A DNA stretch of 64,000 nucleotides from Alloalcanivorax balearicus MACL04 (GCF_025532145.1 NZ_ARXS01000017.1:43834-107833), one strand, 5' to 3'; counted from the stretch's first letter, positions 41,466-51,627 are shown. Program-made: numbers and translations. The notes: generated by a model not told the origin, from the sequence alone.

Positions 41466-42365
41466 GTGACCTTTCGCAAGATCATCGTCGGGCTGGTTTT
41501 GCTGCTGGCGGGGTGCCAGACACTGCCCCCGCCGCAGTCGGCCCGGCAGCCCGCCGACCAGCAGTTGGACGTCCCTTTCATTGCCCAGGAAAAATATCAG
41601 TGCGGCCCCGCCGCTCTGGGCATGATGCTGCAATGGAACAGCCTGCCCGGCGACGCCGAGGCGCTGGTGGACGAGGTTTGGTTGCCGGAACGCAAAGGCA
41701 GCCTGGGCATCGAATTGATGGCCGCCGGCCGCGCCCGCGGTTTGCTGGCGTATCCCGTCAACCGGCCGGAAGCGCTGTTCAGTGAGCTGCAAGCCGGCCA
41801 CCCGGTGCTGATTCTGCAGAACCTGGCGCTGAAGCGCTGGCCGCGGTGGCACTTCGCCGTGGTCACCGGCTACCGCGACGGCGGCGACCGGTTGATTCTG
41901 CACAGCGGCACCCGCGAAACCACCACCAGCCATTGGAATCGCTTCATTCGCACCTGGGCGCGCGCCGACTATTGGGGCATGGTGCTGCTGCCCGCCGGAG
42001 AGTTACCCGCCAGCGCCCGCCCCGGCCCTCTTCTACACGCTCTTGCCCCGCAGAAAAAGGATGCCTTGCGCCATTGGCAAACCGCGGTATCCCGGTTCCC
42101 CAACGACGGCAAACTCCATTTCGCCTACGCCAACGCGCTGTGGCAGGCGGGACGGAAAGCGGATGCCCTCAAGGCCTTCGAAAAGACCGTGACACTCGCC
42201 CCCACTCTTGCTCCGGCCTGGAATAATCTGGCCTACGCCCGCCTCGACCAGGGTCACCGTGAAGCCGCCCGGGAAGCGGTCTGCCGGGCCCGCACGCTGG
42301 CGCCGGATGACGCCAACATCGATGGCAGTGTCGCCGAAATCACCGACGGTACCGGCTGCCCCTGA
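41466..42365 (+). CDS. PA2778-family C39-like cysteine peptidase lipoprotein with TPR
   Basis: Lipoprotein of 299 residues with lipobox LLLAGC (Cys near residue 16). A C39-type papain-like domain follows with catalytic Cys in KYQCGPAALGMML and His in WPRWHFAVVTGY, then YWGMVLLPAGELP. From residue 200 there are TPR-type helices (DALRHWQTAVSRFPNDGKLHFAYANALWQAGRKADALKAFEKTV). Start codon is GTG, 13 bases after the PA2779-like gene; no strong SD is seen. The function of this conserved pair is not established. Confidence 0.8.
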   Translation: MTFRKIIVGLVLLLAGCQTLPPPQSARQPADQQLDVPFIAQEKYQCGPAALGMMLQWNSLPGDAEALVDEVWLPERKGSLGIELMAAGRARGLLAYPVNRPEALFSELQAGHPVLILQNLALKRWPRWHFAVVTGYRDGGDRLILHSGTRETTTSHWNRFIRTWARADYWGMVLLPAGELPASARPGPLLHALAPQKKDALRHWQTAVSRFPNDGKLHFAYANALWQAGRKADALKAFEKTVTLAPTLAPAWNNLAYARLDQGHREAAREAVCRARTLAPDDANIDGSVAEITDGTGCP

Positions 42366-42381
42366 GATCATGAACAGGCTC
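42365..42381. repeat. Partial copy of the MITE end
   Basis: AGATCATGAACAGGCTC matches 16 of 17 bases of the inner-to-outer part of the terminal repeat at 34476-34497. It begins at the last base of the TGA stop codon of the PA2778-like gene. Like the other copies it lies directly after a gene end. Confidence 0.65.
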
Positions 42382-42472
42382 CGGACAACGCCAGGGAAAT
42401 GGCGTCATTTCCGTTTTATCGCTATTGTCTAAGCTCCCGTTCATTCTCTGACAATGGATTACGCGCTTCCCT

Positions 42473-45400
42473 ATGAGACCCGGTCGATCACGGTTACTGC
42501 TTTCCCTACTGCTCTTCTGGATGCTGTGTGGTGTGGCCGCGGCACAAAGCAGCGGCTTTTCTCTGCCCGGCATCGGCGATCTGGAGAAACAACTTACCGG
42601 GGGTGGCGACAACGCCGATACCCAAAAGGAAGGCGAACCAACACCGGAACGCACGCTGTTGGAAGAGACGCTGAAGCTGCGCAAGGAAATCGACGCCAAT
42701 CACGAGCAGATCAAGAAGCTTGAGCAACAGCAAAACGCGCTACCACGGGAGAAAGCCGCGCTTCAGGACGAGTTGGAAAAGATTCGTCGCGAAAGCACCA
42801 TCGACTGGGCCGAACGCTATCAGAGCTTGTCGATTTCCGCTCTGGCGGAGGAGTTGGGGCAGAAGCTGCAAGCGTTGGAGCGCAACCAGGAAAAACTGGC
42901 GGCCACCGCCAGCGATGTGACCAGCTCTCAAACCCTGCCGGAGCGGGCCCAAAACACCATCAGCGACAGTCTCGCGGAAGCCGACGATATTCGTCGGCAG
43001 TTGAACCGCCCCTCGGTGGAAGAGACGCTGAGTGAGATGGAAGTGCAGAACCTGCAAGTGAAACTGGCGGTACTGGATTCCCGTATTGAACTGCGCAACC
43101 AGGAGCTGGCCGTGGCCAGCGCCAGCGAACAGCGCTCACGTCTGCAGCAGCGGGTACTGGAAGCGGACGCGGAACTGATCCAGAAACAGCTGGATGTGCT
43201 GCAACCGCTGATCAACCAGCGGCGCCAGCAACAACTGCAGGACGAGTTGCAAGCAGCCTCCGTGGACCTGCCCGCCGAGGTGGCCGATCACCCCCAACTG
43301 GCGGCGGCGGAAGAGCGTAACAAAACCCTGCGCAAACAGTTGATTCAGACCAGCGAGGAAGTCAACGATCTGCTGCGTGAAAACGTGGCCACCAAGACCC
43401 AACTGGATCGCGTACGGGCACTGTCCACCACCGTCAACGACCAGATCCGCATGCTCGACGGCAGTCTTTTACTGTCACGCATTCTGTACGAGCAGCAAAA
43501 GAACCTGCCGGATTTCAAACCCCGGGAAGGTCTGCCCAAAGCCATCGGCGACACCCGTCTGCGCCAGTTCGAGATCGGCCAGCAGCGCCAGCAAACAGAA
43601 GCCGACATTATCCGGATCGATGATCAGGACATTTCACCGGAAGACCGTGCCGCTTTGCAGGATGCTCTGGGGAGTCTGCATGACATCCACGTGGAATTTC
43701 TCAATCAACTGGATACCGAACTGGGGCGCAAGCTGAATCTGCTGGTTCGGCTCAACCTGGTGCAGGATCAATTGGTGGATGTTTCCCGCAACCTGCACGA
43801 TACCATCTCGGAGCAGACCTTCTGGATGCCCAGCACCCAACCGGTCAATCTATCCTGGCTACGGGAGTTTCCGATTCAGGTCCGGGATCAGGTCAACGCC
43901 ATGCCCTGGTTGCGGATGGGCAAGGACGCCCTGGCATTACTGAAGGACAAGTGGCCCTGGCTGCTGCTGCCGGCCACATTCGCGGCGGCGCTGATGTGGT
44001 GGCGCCGACGGCTGCGTACCCGCATCCGCAAACTGAACAGCGACATTGGTTTTCTCCGACGGGACAGTCAGTTGCATACGCCACTGGCGATCCTGATGAC
44101 GGCGCTGATGTGCGCCCCCGGGCCGCTGGTATTGAGCCTGCTCGCCTGGGGACTGTGGATTCAGCCCGGCACTCTGTCCACGGTGTTGGGCGCGGCCCTG
44201 TTAAAAGTGGCACTGCTGTGGCTGGTATTCGAAATGTGCTACCGGTTACTGGCCCGCGACGGCATCGCACAACGGCATTTCCGCTGGTCCGCCGATGGCA
44301 ATACACAACTGCGGCGGCGATTGCTGGCGGTAGGGCTGGCGATGGTACCGATGACTCTGATCATCGCCTTCGGAGAACAATGGCCGGCACAGCTCAACAA
44401 CGACCGCATCGGCCTGGTCATCATGGTGTTCGGGCTGGCGGTAATGGGGATCATGCTCACCCGGGTGGCGTTGCACTTTCCCATCACCCGTTTCTCCACC
44501 GCCTACAAAACCATAGCGGCACTGGTATGCGGTGGCCTTCCCTCCGCTCTGATCGTGGTGATCGGCCTGGGTTACTACTACACCACGGTGCGCTTGTCCG
44601 GGCGCATCATCGACAGCTTCTACCTGCTGCTGCTGTGGACCCTGATCGACGCCACCGCGGTGCGCGGTCTGGCGGTGGCGGCGCAACGGCTGGCCTACAA
44701 AAGGGCCCTGGCGCAACGTGACAGCGACGCCAAGGAAACCAGCGTGGAAGGCATCGAGGTGGAAGAACCGCAACTGGATCTGGAGCGGGTCAATCAGCAG
44801 TCCCTGCGTCTGATCCGCATGGCTCTGGTGGTGGTCTTCGGCCTCCTGTTCTATTGGGTCTGGGCGGACATCCTCAGTGCGTTCTCCTATACCGAGAACA
44901 TTCTCCTGTGGGAAACCACCGAGGGCAGCGGCAGCACTCTCACCCAGGTTCCTATCAGCCTCGGTGACGTCATGTTCGCGCTCGCCGCCACCGTGGTGAC
45001 GTTGATGCTGGCACTGAACCTGCCCGGACTGCTGGAGGTGCTACTGCTATCGAGGATGAACCTGAAACAGGGCAGCAGTTACGCCACCACCACGCTGTTG
45101 TCCTACGTCATCACCGCCGTGGGCGTGATGGTGGTGCTGGGTTCGCTGGGGCTGACCTGGAACAAACTGCAATGGCTGGTGGCCGCTCTCGGCGTCGGGC
45201 TGGGCTTTGGTCTGCAGCAGATTTTCGCCAACTTTGTTTCCGGCATTATTATTCTGTTCGAGCGGCCGATTCGTATCGGTGACGTGATCACCATCGGTAC
45301 GCTGTCCGGCACCGTCAGCCGGGTGCGGGTACGCGCCACCACGGTGATCGATTTCGACCGCAAGGAAATCATCATCCCCAACCAGACCTTCGTTACCGAA

Positions 45401-45802
45401 CAGTTGATTAACTGGTCGCTGAGTGACACGGTAACGCGATTGATCATCACCGTCGGTTTCGCCTATGGCTCGGACCTGAACACCTGTCGAGAGATTCTCC
45501 AGACCGTGGCCCGCGATCATCCTAAAGTGATGAAGGACCCGGAGCCGATGATCCTGTTCATGGGCTTCGGCGCCAGCACGCTGGATCATGAACTGAGGGT
45601 CTACGTGAAGGAAATCGGCGACCGCCTGAGCACCACCGACGAACTCAATCGCCGTATCGATCAGTTGTGCCGGGAAAAGGGAGTGGAAATCGCCATCAGC
45701 CAGATGGATATTCACATTCGCAGTATCAATGGCGGCGACAACCTGACCATCCCCGGCGAGCGCCGCGAATCCGGAAACAACGACCCACAGACGGACGCCT
45801 GA
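42473..45802 (+). CDS. Large MscS-family mechanosensitive channel (MscK/MscM type)
   Basis: Channel that opens under membrane tension to release solutes on hypo-osmotic shock. The 1109 residues match the KefA (MscK) and MscM size. After a signal peptide there is a periplasmic helical domain of about 480 residues rich in coiled coil (ELRNQELAVASASEQRSRLQQRV), then about ten membrane segments, and the MscS core: ITAVGVMVVLGSLGLTWNKLQWLVAALGVGLGFGLQQIFANFVSGIIILFERPIRIGDVITIG (pore helix TM3), IDFDRKEIIIPNQTFVTEQLINWS and the cytosolic vestibule. MscK and MscM are not distinguishable by eye. It is monocistronic and is followed by a REP palindrome. Confidence 0.9.
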   Translation: MRPGRSRLLLSLLLFWMLCGVAAAQSSGFSLPGIGDLEKQLTGGGDNADTQKEGEPTPERTLLEETLKLRKEIDANHEQIKKLEQQQNALPREKAALQDELEKIRRESTIDWAERYQSLSISALAEELGQKLQALERNQEKLAATASDVTSSQTLPERAQNTISDSLAEADDIRRQLNRPSVEETLSEMEVQNLQVKLAVLDSRIELRNQELAVASASEQRSRLQQRVLEADAELIQKQLDVLQPLINQRRQQQLQDELQAASVDLPAEVADHPQLAAAEERNKTLRKQLIQTSEEVNDLLRENVATKTQLDRVRALSTTVNDQIRMLDGSLLLSRILYEQQKNLPDFKPREGLPKAIGDTRLRQFEIGQQRQQTEADIIRIDDQDISPEDRAALQDALGSLHDIHVEFLNQLDTELGRKLNLLVRLNLVQDQLVDVSRNLHDTISEQTFWMPSTQPVNLSWLREFPIQVRDQVNAMPWLRMGKDALALLKDKWPWLLLPATFAAALMWWRRRLRTRIRKLNSDIGFLRRDSQLHTPLAILMTALMCAPGPLVLSLLAWGLWIQPGTLSTVLGAALLKVALLWLVFEMCYRLLARDGIAQRHFRWSADGNTQLRRRLLAVGLAMVPMTLIIAFGEQWPAQLNNDRIGLVIMVFGLAVMGIMLTRVALHFPITRFSTAYKTIAALVCGGLPSALIVVIGLGYYYTTVRLSGRIIDSFYLLLLWTLIDATAVRGLAVAAQRLAYKRALAQRDSDAKETSVEGIEVEEPQLDLERVNQQSLRLIRMALVVVFGLLFYWVWADILSAFSYTENILLWETTEGSGSTLTQVPISLGDVMFALAATVVTLMLALNLPGLLEVLLLSRMNLKQGSSYATTTLLSYVITAVGVMVVLGSLGLTWNKLQWLVAALGVGLGFGLQQIFANFVSGIIILFERPIRIGDVITIGTLSGTVSRVRVRATTVIDFDRKEIIIPNQTFVTEQLINWSLSDTVTRLIITVGFAYGSDLNTCREILQTVARDHPKVMKDPEPMILFMGFGASTLDHELRVYVKEIGDRLSTTDELNRRIDQLCREKGVEIAISQMDIHIRSINGGDNLTIPGERRESGNNDPQTDA

Positions 45803-45900
45803 CCACCGGCGGGAAAATCAGGTACACAGCAGGCTTCCCTTCTAGCAGCGAGCACGGATGCTCTTCTGGCCTTGGAAGCATGAATTCGGCGTCCGCTACA

Positions 45901-45977
45901 ACGCCGCTGTGGGAAGCTGACTTGCAAGCGAATGGACTTCCGGCGAGAAGATTCGCTTGCAGGCAAGCTCCCACAGA
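45901..45977. repeat. REP-type palindrome (copy 5)
   Basis: Left arm GCCGCTGTGGGAAGCTGACT... (45903-45933, two small insertions) faces the intact right arm starting ATTCGCTTGCAGGCAAGCTC (45951-45976) across 17 bases. Located between the channel gene and the ATPase gene. Confidence 0.88.
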
Positions 45978-46013
45978 TGAACCACTCCTCTTCTCTAACC
46001 AGGAAACCCCATC

Positions 46014-46607
46014 ATGTTCACTCACCGCCTCCCCCATGGCGGGGCTATTGTATTGTCCGGCGGTCCCGGCGCCGGCAAGACCAGTTTGCTCCAGGCCCTG
46101 TCCGGGCTTGGGTACATCACCGTGGCCGAATCGGGGCGGGCGGTGATCCGGCAACAGCAAGCGCGCGCCGGCGATGCCCTGCCCTGGCGAAACCGGCAGG
46201 CCTTCGCCACCGCCATGCTGGACCGGGACCGGCGCCAGTACCGGCGGCACAGCGGCCGTGGCGGACCGGTATTCTTCGACCGGGGAGTGGTGGACGTGCT
46301 CGGCTATGCACGGCTGGAGCGGCTGCATGAGAGCGCGGCCATGCGCTGGACCGCGCGGCGCTACCGCTACACCCCGGAGGTGTTGATGCTGCCACCCTGG
46401 CCCGACATCTACCGGCACGACCAGGAACGCAAGCAGACGCTGGCAGAAGCCGAGCGTACGTTCCAAGTGTTATGGGACACTTACCTTGACCAGGGCTACC
46501 GCCCGCTCCTGGTGCCCCGGGGAACGATAAGAGAACGCCGCGACTGGGTCCTGTCCCATCTCGGTCTGGCTTGCCCCCCCATCCATGACGCCCCGGGAAA
46601 ATGCTAG
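46014..46607 (+). CDS. Small P-loop ATPase (AAA_28 type)
   Basis: Cytoplasmic nucleoside triphosphatase/kinase-like protein of 197 residues. Walker A is AIVLSGGPGAGKTSLLQAL at about residues 11-29; the Walker-B-like VFFDRGVVDVLGYARL and a lid region (RYRYTPEVLMLPPWPDIYRHDQERKQTL) follow. The family (AAA_28/DUF3696-like) has no assigned function in most members. Uup starts 35 bases downstream, so joint transcription is possible. Confidence 0.78.
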   Translation: MFTHRLPHGGAIVLSGGPGAGKTSLLQALSGLGYITVAESGRAVIRQQQARAGDALPWRNRQAFATAMLDRDRRQYRRHSGRGGPVFFDRGVVDVLGYARLERLHESAAMRWTARRYRYTPEVLMLPPWPDIYRHDQERKQTLAEAERTFQVLWDTYLDQGYRPLLVPRGTIRERRDWVLSHLGLACPPIHDAPGKC

Positions 46608-46642
46608 ACTCGCGTTCCCCGACACCACGGTACCCGGACACC

Positions 46643-48535
46643 ATGCCATTGCTGACCCTGCGTGACCTGCAGCTTGATTACGGCGACCAGCCTCTATTCA
46701 ACCATTTGGACCTGACCATCGAGCCCGGCGAACGGCTGTGCCTGGTGGGCCGCAACGGTTCCGGCAAATCCACCCTGCTGAAAGTACTGGATGGGCAGGT
46801 GCAGGCGGACGATGGCCAGATCGAGCGCACCCAGGGACTGGTGGTGGCGCGCCTGGAACAGGAGGTCCCCGAGGACCAGGACCACAGTGTCCAGGAGATG
46901 GTGGCCCAGGGCCTTGGCGAGCTGGGCCGTCTGCTGGCCGAACACGATCGCCTCAGCCATCGGCTCAACGATGGCGACGACGCCGTGATGGCCCGTTTCC
47001 AGCAGCTCAGCGACCGTATCGAAAGTGCCGGCGCCTGGCAGTTGTTCCAACGGGTGGAGACGGTGCTCTCCAAACTGCAACTCGATGGCGAGCAGCGCTT
47101 CGCCGGCCTCTCCGGTGGCATGAAGCGCCGCGTTCTGCTGGCCCGTGCGCTGGTGCAGGAACCGGACCTGCTGCTTCTGGACGAACCGACCAACCATCTG
47201 GATATCGACTCGATCCGCTGGCTGGAAAGCTTCCTGCGGGACTATCCGGCGACCCTGGTGTTCATCTCCCACGACCGTGCTTTCATCCGCGCCCTGGCCA
47301 CCCGCATCATCGAGCTGGACCGTGGCCAACTGACCAGCTGGCCCGGGGACTACGATCGTTACCTGGAAGGCAAGCAGGCGGCGCTGGAAGTGGAAGAAAG
47401 AAACCAGGCCGAGTTCGACAAGAGGTTGTCCCAGGAAGAACGCTGGATCCGTCAGGGCATCAAGGCCCGGCGCACCCGCAATGAGGGCCGGGTGCGGGCC
47501 CTGCAAACATTACGTAAAGAGGCCGCGCAGCGGCGCCAGCGCCAGGGCACGGCGGCCCTTGCCATCCAGCAGGGTGATCGCTCCGGTAAAACGGTAATCG
47601 AAGCGGAACATCTCAGCTACGCGGTGGGCGGACAGACGCTGCTGCGGGATTTCTCGCTGACCCTGCTGCGCGGCGACCGGGTCGGTATTCTCGGCCCCAA
47701 CGGCTGTGGAAAGTCCACTTTGATCCGTATTCTGCTGGACCGATTGGCGCCCGATGACGGTACCGTGAAGCAAGGCACGCAATTGAAGGTGGCCTACTTC
47801 GATCAATTGCGTGACAGCCTGGACGGCGAAAAAAGCGTGATCGACAACCTGGCGGAAGGCTCCGATGTGGTGGAAGTGGATGGCCGTAAGAAACATGTCA
47901 TGGGTTACCTGCAGGATTTTCTGTTCGAGCCGGCCCGCGCCCGTCAGCCGGTCAAGTCCCTGTCCGGCGGCGAACGCAACCGTCTACTGCTGGCCAAGCT
48001 GTTCACGCGGCCGTTCAATCTGCTGGTCCTGGATGAACCGACCAACGATCTGGACGTGGAGACCCTGGAATTGCTGGAAGAGCAACTGGTGAACTACCAG
48101 GGTACCCTGCTCCTGGTCAGCCATGACCGTGCTTTCATCGACAATGTGGTGACCTCGACACTGGTGTTCGAGGGTGGCGATCCGCATTGGTATGTGGGCG
48201 GTTATGAGGACTGGTTACGGCAACGTCCGGAACCGTCCGCGCCGGAAACCGTCAAAGCCGCCAGGCCCGCCGCCCGCCCCGAACGGAGCGAAGCGGCGAA
48301 ACCGGCGCGCAAGAAGCTGAGTTACAAGGAGCAGCTCGAGTTGCGCGATTTACCGGCTCGCATCGAAGAGCTGGAAGCGGCGCTGGAGGCGCTGCAGAGC
48401 ACGATGTCGGACCCGGCCTTTTACAAGGAAGCCGCGGATACCATCGCCGCCGAACAGAAACGGCTCTCCGAACTGGAACACACGCTGGCCGAAGCCTATG
48501 TCCGTTGGGAGGCGCTCGACCAGCTCAACAGCTGA
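46643..48535 (+). CDS. uup: ABC-F family ATPase Uup
   Basis: Duplicated ABC-type ATPase without membrane domain, 630 residues (E. coli Uup 635). Walker A motifs GRNGSGKST and GPNGCGKST, signature motifs LSGGMKRR and LSGGERNR, Walker B LLLLDEPTNHLD and LLVLDEPTNDLD, and HDRAFI switches are in both halves. A C-terminal coiled coil (KKLSYKEQLELRDLPARIEELEAALEALQ) is the Uup signature and binds DNA in E. coli; the protein also acts at the ribosome and in transposon precise excision. ATG 46643 starts right before the conserved LTLRDLQLDYG. Confidence 0.93.
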   Translation: MPLLTLRDLQLDYGDQPLFNHLDLTIEPGERLCLVGRNGSGKSTLLKVLDGQVQADDGQIERTQGLVVARLEQEVPEDQDHSVQEMVAQGLGELGRLLAEHDRLSHRLNDGDDAVMARFQQLSDRIESAGAWQLFQRVETVLSKLQLDGEQRFAGLSGGMKRRVLLARALVQEPDLLLLDEPTNHLDIDSIRWLESFLRDYPATLVFISHDRAFIRALATRIIELDRGQLTSWPGDYDRYLEGKQAALEVEERNQAEFDKRLSQEERWIRQGIKARRTRNEGRVRALQTLRKEAAQRRQRQGTAALAIQQGDRSGKTVIEAEHLSYAVGGQTLLRDFSLTLLRGDRVGILGPNGCGKSTLIRILLDRLAPDDGTVKQGTQLKVAYFDQLRDSLDGEKSVIDNLAEGSDVVEVDGRKKHVMGYLQDFLFEPARARQPVKSLSGGERNRLLLAKLFTRPFNLLVLDEPTNDLDVETLELLEEQLVNYQGTLLLVSHDRAFIDNVVTSTLVFEGGDPHWYVGGYEDWLRQRPEPSAPETVKAARPAARPERSEAAKPARKKLSYKEQLELRDLPARIEELEAALEALQSTMSDPAFYKEAADTIAAEQKRLSELEHTLAEAYVRWEALDQLNS

Positions 48536-48544
48536 GACATCACC

Positions 48545-49906
48545 ATGACCGTACGCTGGTCCCTGACCATTGCCCTGTTGGCCGCCCTGGCGCCCTGGCC
48601 GGCTCTGCACGCCGACGAAAGTCCCGTCGACGACACCGAGCCCGAGGCGCACGCGACCCCGGCCAATCCGCCCGCGAAACAGGTGGTGGACGACACGCAG
48701 GTGGTGGACACGGCGGACGCCGACAGCGCAAACCAGCCGGCACCCGCTTCCACCGAGGAGCAACCGCCAGCGGTGCGTCCGCTATCACTGCTGGGCCGCA
48801 ACGTGGTGCCCGGCAGCTTCGCCACGCTGCACTGGACTCCGGATCAATCCTTCGCCTCCATCGCCACGCCGGTGCCGGTGCTGGTGGCCCACGGCAAGAA
48901 ACCCGGCCCGCGCCTGTGCCTGACCGCCGCCGTCCACGGCGATGAGTTGAACGGCATCGAGATGGTGCGCCGCCTGATGTACGACCTGGAACCGGAAACC
49001 CTCTCCGGCACTTTGATCGGCGTGCCCATCGTCAATCTGGAAGGATTCCGCAACGGCTCGCGCTATCTTTCCGACCGCCGCGATCTCAATCGCCACTTCC
49101 CGGGGCGCGGCACCGGCAGCGCCGCCGATCGCGTGGCCCATTCCCTTTACGATCAAATCATCCGGCATTGCCAGTATCTGGTGGACCTGCACACCGGTTC
49201 GCTCAAACGCATCAACCAGCCGCAGTTGCGCGCCGATCTGAAAAACCCGGATGTTCTGGCTTTCGCCAAACACTTCGGTGGCATGACCGTGCTGCATGGA
49301 CGCGGCGCCCGTGGCACCCTGCGACGGGCGGCGGTGGACGACGGCATCATGGCGGTGACGATGGAGGCTGGCGGGCCCAATCGCCTGGAAGAAGAGGCGG
49401 TCAGCTACGGCGTCCAGGCGCTGGAAACCCTGCTGGAAAATCTCGGCATGCGCAAAGCGCGCCGGTTCTGGGGCGCGCCGCAGCCGGTGTTCTATGAATC
49501 GCAATGGATCCGCGCCAGTCAGGGCGGCATCCTGCTGTCGGAAGTCAAACTGAATGACAAGGTGAAAAAGGGGCAAATCCTCGGCACCGTGACCGACCCG
49601 ATCACCAACACCGGCAGCGCCATCATCGCGCCCTACGACGGCCGCATTCTGGGCATGGCCATCAACCAGGTGGTGCACGCCGGTTTCGCCGCTTACCGGC
49701 TTGGCGAAGAGCAAACCCCGGAGGAAGTGGAGGCCAAGGCGGAGCAGGCACAGAGCGGGAAGCCCGCCGACGACGACTCACCGGCGCAAGCGGAGCATTC
49801 CGAAGCCCCCGCTTCGACGGCACCGACGGAGGAAAAACCGGCCGCCACAGACACCGGCGTGGAAGACGAAGAGCCGGAGGAGCCGGACGACCGCCAGCGG
49901 GACTGA
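48545..49906 (+). CDS. Exported succinylglutamate desuccinylase/aspartoacylase-family protein
   Basis: Zinc-hydrolase-fold protein of 453 residues with a signal peptide (LTIALLAALAPWPALHA), a low-complexity acidic linker to about residue 75, an AstE/AspA-like M14 catalytic domain, and a long acidic Pro/Glu-rich C-terminal tail. Zinc ligands HGDE (in VHGDELNGIEMVRRL) and His in LVDLHTG are present, as is RNGSRYLSDRRDLNRHFPG with its Arg. The C-terminal biotinyl-like fold GGILLSEVKLNDKVKKGQILGTVTDP is typical of this family. Export suggests cleavage of envelope or peptide amide bonds rather than arginine catabolism. It starts nine bases after uup. Confidence 0.82.
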   Translation: MTVRWSLTIALLAALAPWPALHADESPVDDTEPEAHATPANPPAKQVVDDTQVVDTADADSANQPAPASTEEQPPAVRPLSLLGRNVVPGSFATLHWTPDQSFASIATPVPVLVAHGKKPGPRLCLTAAVHGDELNGIEMVRRLMYDLEPETLSGTLIGVPIVNLEGFRNGSRYLSDRRDLNRHFPGRGTGSAADRVAHSLYDQIIRHCQYLVDLHTGSLKRINQPQLRADLKNPDVLAFAKHFGGMTVLHGRGARGTLRRAAVDDGIMAVTMEAGGPNRLEEEAVSYGVQALETLLENLGMRKARRFWGAPQPVFYESQWIRASQGGILLSEVKLNDKVKKGQILGTVTDPITNTGSAIIAPYDGRILGMAINQVVHAGFAAYRLGEEQTPEEVEAKAEQAQSGKPADDDSPAQAEHSEAPASTAPTEEKPAATDTGVEDEEPEEPDDRQRD

Positions 49907-50001
49907 CCGGGCCGGAGGTCCGGCGGGATGCATTCCACCGCCGGATCTGCCACCCTAGGGGACTGGTTCTTCGTTGTTCGTTCCGCCCCAAGGACGAGGC
50001 T

Positions 50002-51627
50002 ATGCTATCGACTCAGCGGGTCTACCTGACCTCCGCCGCCATCATCGTTTCCCTGGTCGCCCTCGGCGCCGCCTTCCCCAAAGCCTTCGCCAGTACCGCC
50101 GCCACCTTGCTATCCAGCCTGAGCCGCTACTTCGGCTGGTTCTACCTGCTCAGCGTCTTCGTGTTCGTGGTGTTCCTGCTGGTGCTGGCATTCAGCAAGT
50201 ACGGCAAGATCCGCCTCGGCCCCCAGGACAGCACGCCGGACTACAGCCTGTTTTCCTGGCTCAGCATGCTGCTCTCCGCCGGCTTCGGCGTCGGGCTGGT
50301 GTTCTACGGCATGGCCGAGCCCATGCTGCATTTACAGGAGCCGCCCCACGGTCTCGCCGAACCCGGCACCCGGCAAGCCGCCGCCCTGGCGATCCAGTAC
50401 AGCTTCTTCCACTGGGGCGTCAATCAATGGGCCGCGTTCACCCTGGTGGGCCTGATCATCGCCTTTTTCCAGTTCCGAAAAGACCGCCCCGGGCTGGTGT
50501 CGACCATGGTGGAACCGGCCCTGCGCGACCTGCCACGCCGTCAGATCGCCTCCGATACCCTCGACGTGATGGCGGTGATCGCCACCGTCACCGGCGTCGC
50601 CACGTCCCTCGGGCTCGGCGTGCTGCAAATGAACGGCGGCCTGGAATCGGTGTTCGGCTGGCCCAATGATGTCTGGAGCAAAGTCGGCATCCTCGGCACC
50701 ATGTTCCTGTGTTACATGGCGTCGTCCTACACCGGCCTGGACCGTGGCATCCGCATCCTCAGCAATCTGAATATGGTGCTGTGCCTGACGCTGATGGCCT
50801 ATATGCTGATCACCGGCCCCACCGTGCGGATCTTCGACGTGTTCGTGAACGGCCTGGGCGATTACTTTGGCAACTTCATCAAAATGGCGCTGACCATTCC
50901 CCCGTTCGAGCGCGGCGACTGGATGGACCGCTTCACCGTGTTCTATTGGGCCTGGGTCATCGCCTGGTCACCGTTCGTCGGCACTTTCGTGGCGCGGGTA
51001 TCGCGCGGGCGCACCATCAAGGAGTTCGTGTTCGGCGTGCTGCTGGTGCCACCGCTGCTGGCCTGCGTCTGGATCGCCGTATTCGGCGGCACGGCGCTGG
51101 ACCTGGACCTGACCCAGAACGCCGGCCTCGCCGCCGTGGTTGACAACGACGTTGCCAGCGGTTTGTTCAAAATGTACGAGCTGCTGCCTTATGGCCATCT
51201 CCTCAGCGGCCTGACCATGGTGCTGCTGTTCATCTTCCTGGTCACCTCGGCGGACTCGGCCACCTACATCGTGGCGCAGATGACCGATCAGGGTTCTCTC
51301 AATCCGCCGCTGAAAAAACGCCTGACCTGGGGTGTGCTGATTTCCGCCATCTGCATCACGCTGATATCAGCCGGAGGGCTGAAAGGCCTGCAATCGGCGG
51401 CGCTATTGGCCGCCCTGCCGTTCGCCCTGGTGTTGTTTCTGATGGTGATCGTGCTGGTGCGTGAGCTGCGCGAGGATCGCCGCAACATGCTGCTGGACCT
51501 GTATCACCGCAATGAAGGCACACCGGTGGGCGGCGACCCGTTCGAAGCGGAGGAATTCACCGATCTGGCGCCGGAGGAAAAGATTCGCCGGCGCCTGACC
51601 ACGGTGAATCGCACGCCGCCGGGCTGA
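50002..51627 (+). CDS. BCCT-family transporter
   Basis: Inner-membrane transporter of betaine, choline, carnitine or similar trimethylammonium compounds, 541 residues with about 12 membrane segments. Signature regions are FSWLSMLLSAGFGVGLVFYGMAEPM (normally GxGIGLxFWGVAEP), INQWAAFTLVGLIIAFFQFRKDRPG, TSLGLGVLQMNGGL and the substrate-pocket region FTVFYWAWVIAWSPFVGTFVARVSRGRTIKEFV, which retains the aromatic box. The tail is short, unlike osmosensing BetP. The substrate is not determined. Confidence 0.88.
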   Translation: MLSTQRVYLTSAAIIVSLVALGAAFPKAFASTAATLLSSLSRYFGWFYLLSVFVFVVFLLVLAFSKYGKIRLGPQDSTPDYSLFSWLSMLLSAGFGVGLVFYGMAEPMLHLQEPPHGLAEPGTRQAAALAIQYSFFHWGVNQWAAFTLVGLIIAFFQFRKDRPGLVSTMVEPALRDLPRRQIASDTLDVMAVIATVTGVATSLGLGVLQMNGGLESVFGWPNDVWSKVGILGTMFLCYMASSYTGLDRGIRILSNLNMVLCLTLMAYMLITGPTVRIFDVFVNGLGDYFGNFIKMALTIPPFERGDWMDRFTVFYWAWVIAWSPFVGTFVARVSRGRTIKEFVFGVLLVPPLLACVWIAVFGGTALDLDLTQNAGLAAVVDNDVASGLFKMYELLPYGHLLSGLTMVLLFIFLVTSADSATYIVAQMTDQGSLNPPLKKRLTWGVLISAICITLISAGGLKGLQSAALLAALPFALVLFLMVIVLVRELREDRRNMLLDLYHRNEGTPVGGDPFEAEEFTDLAPEEKIRRRLTTVNRTPPG

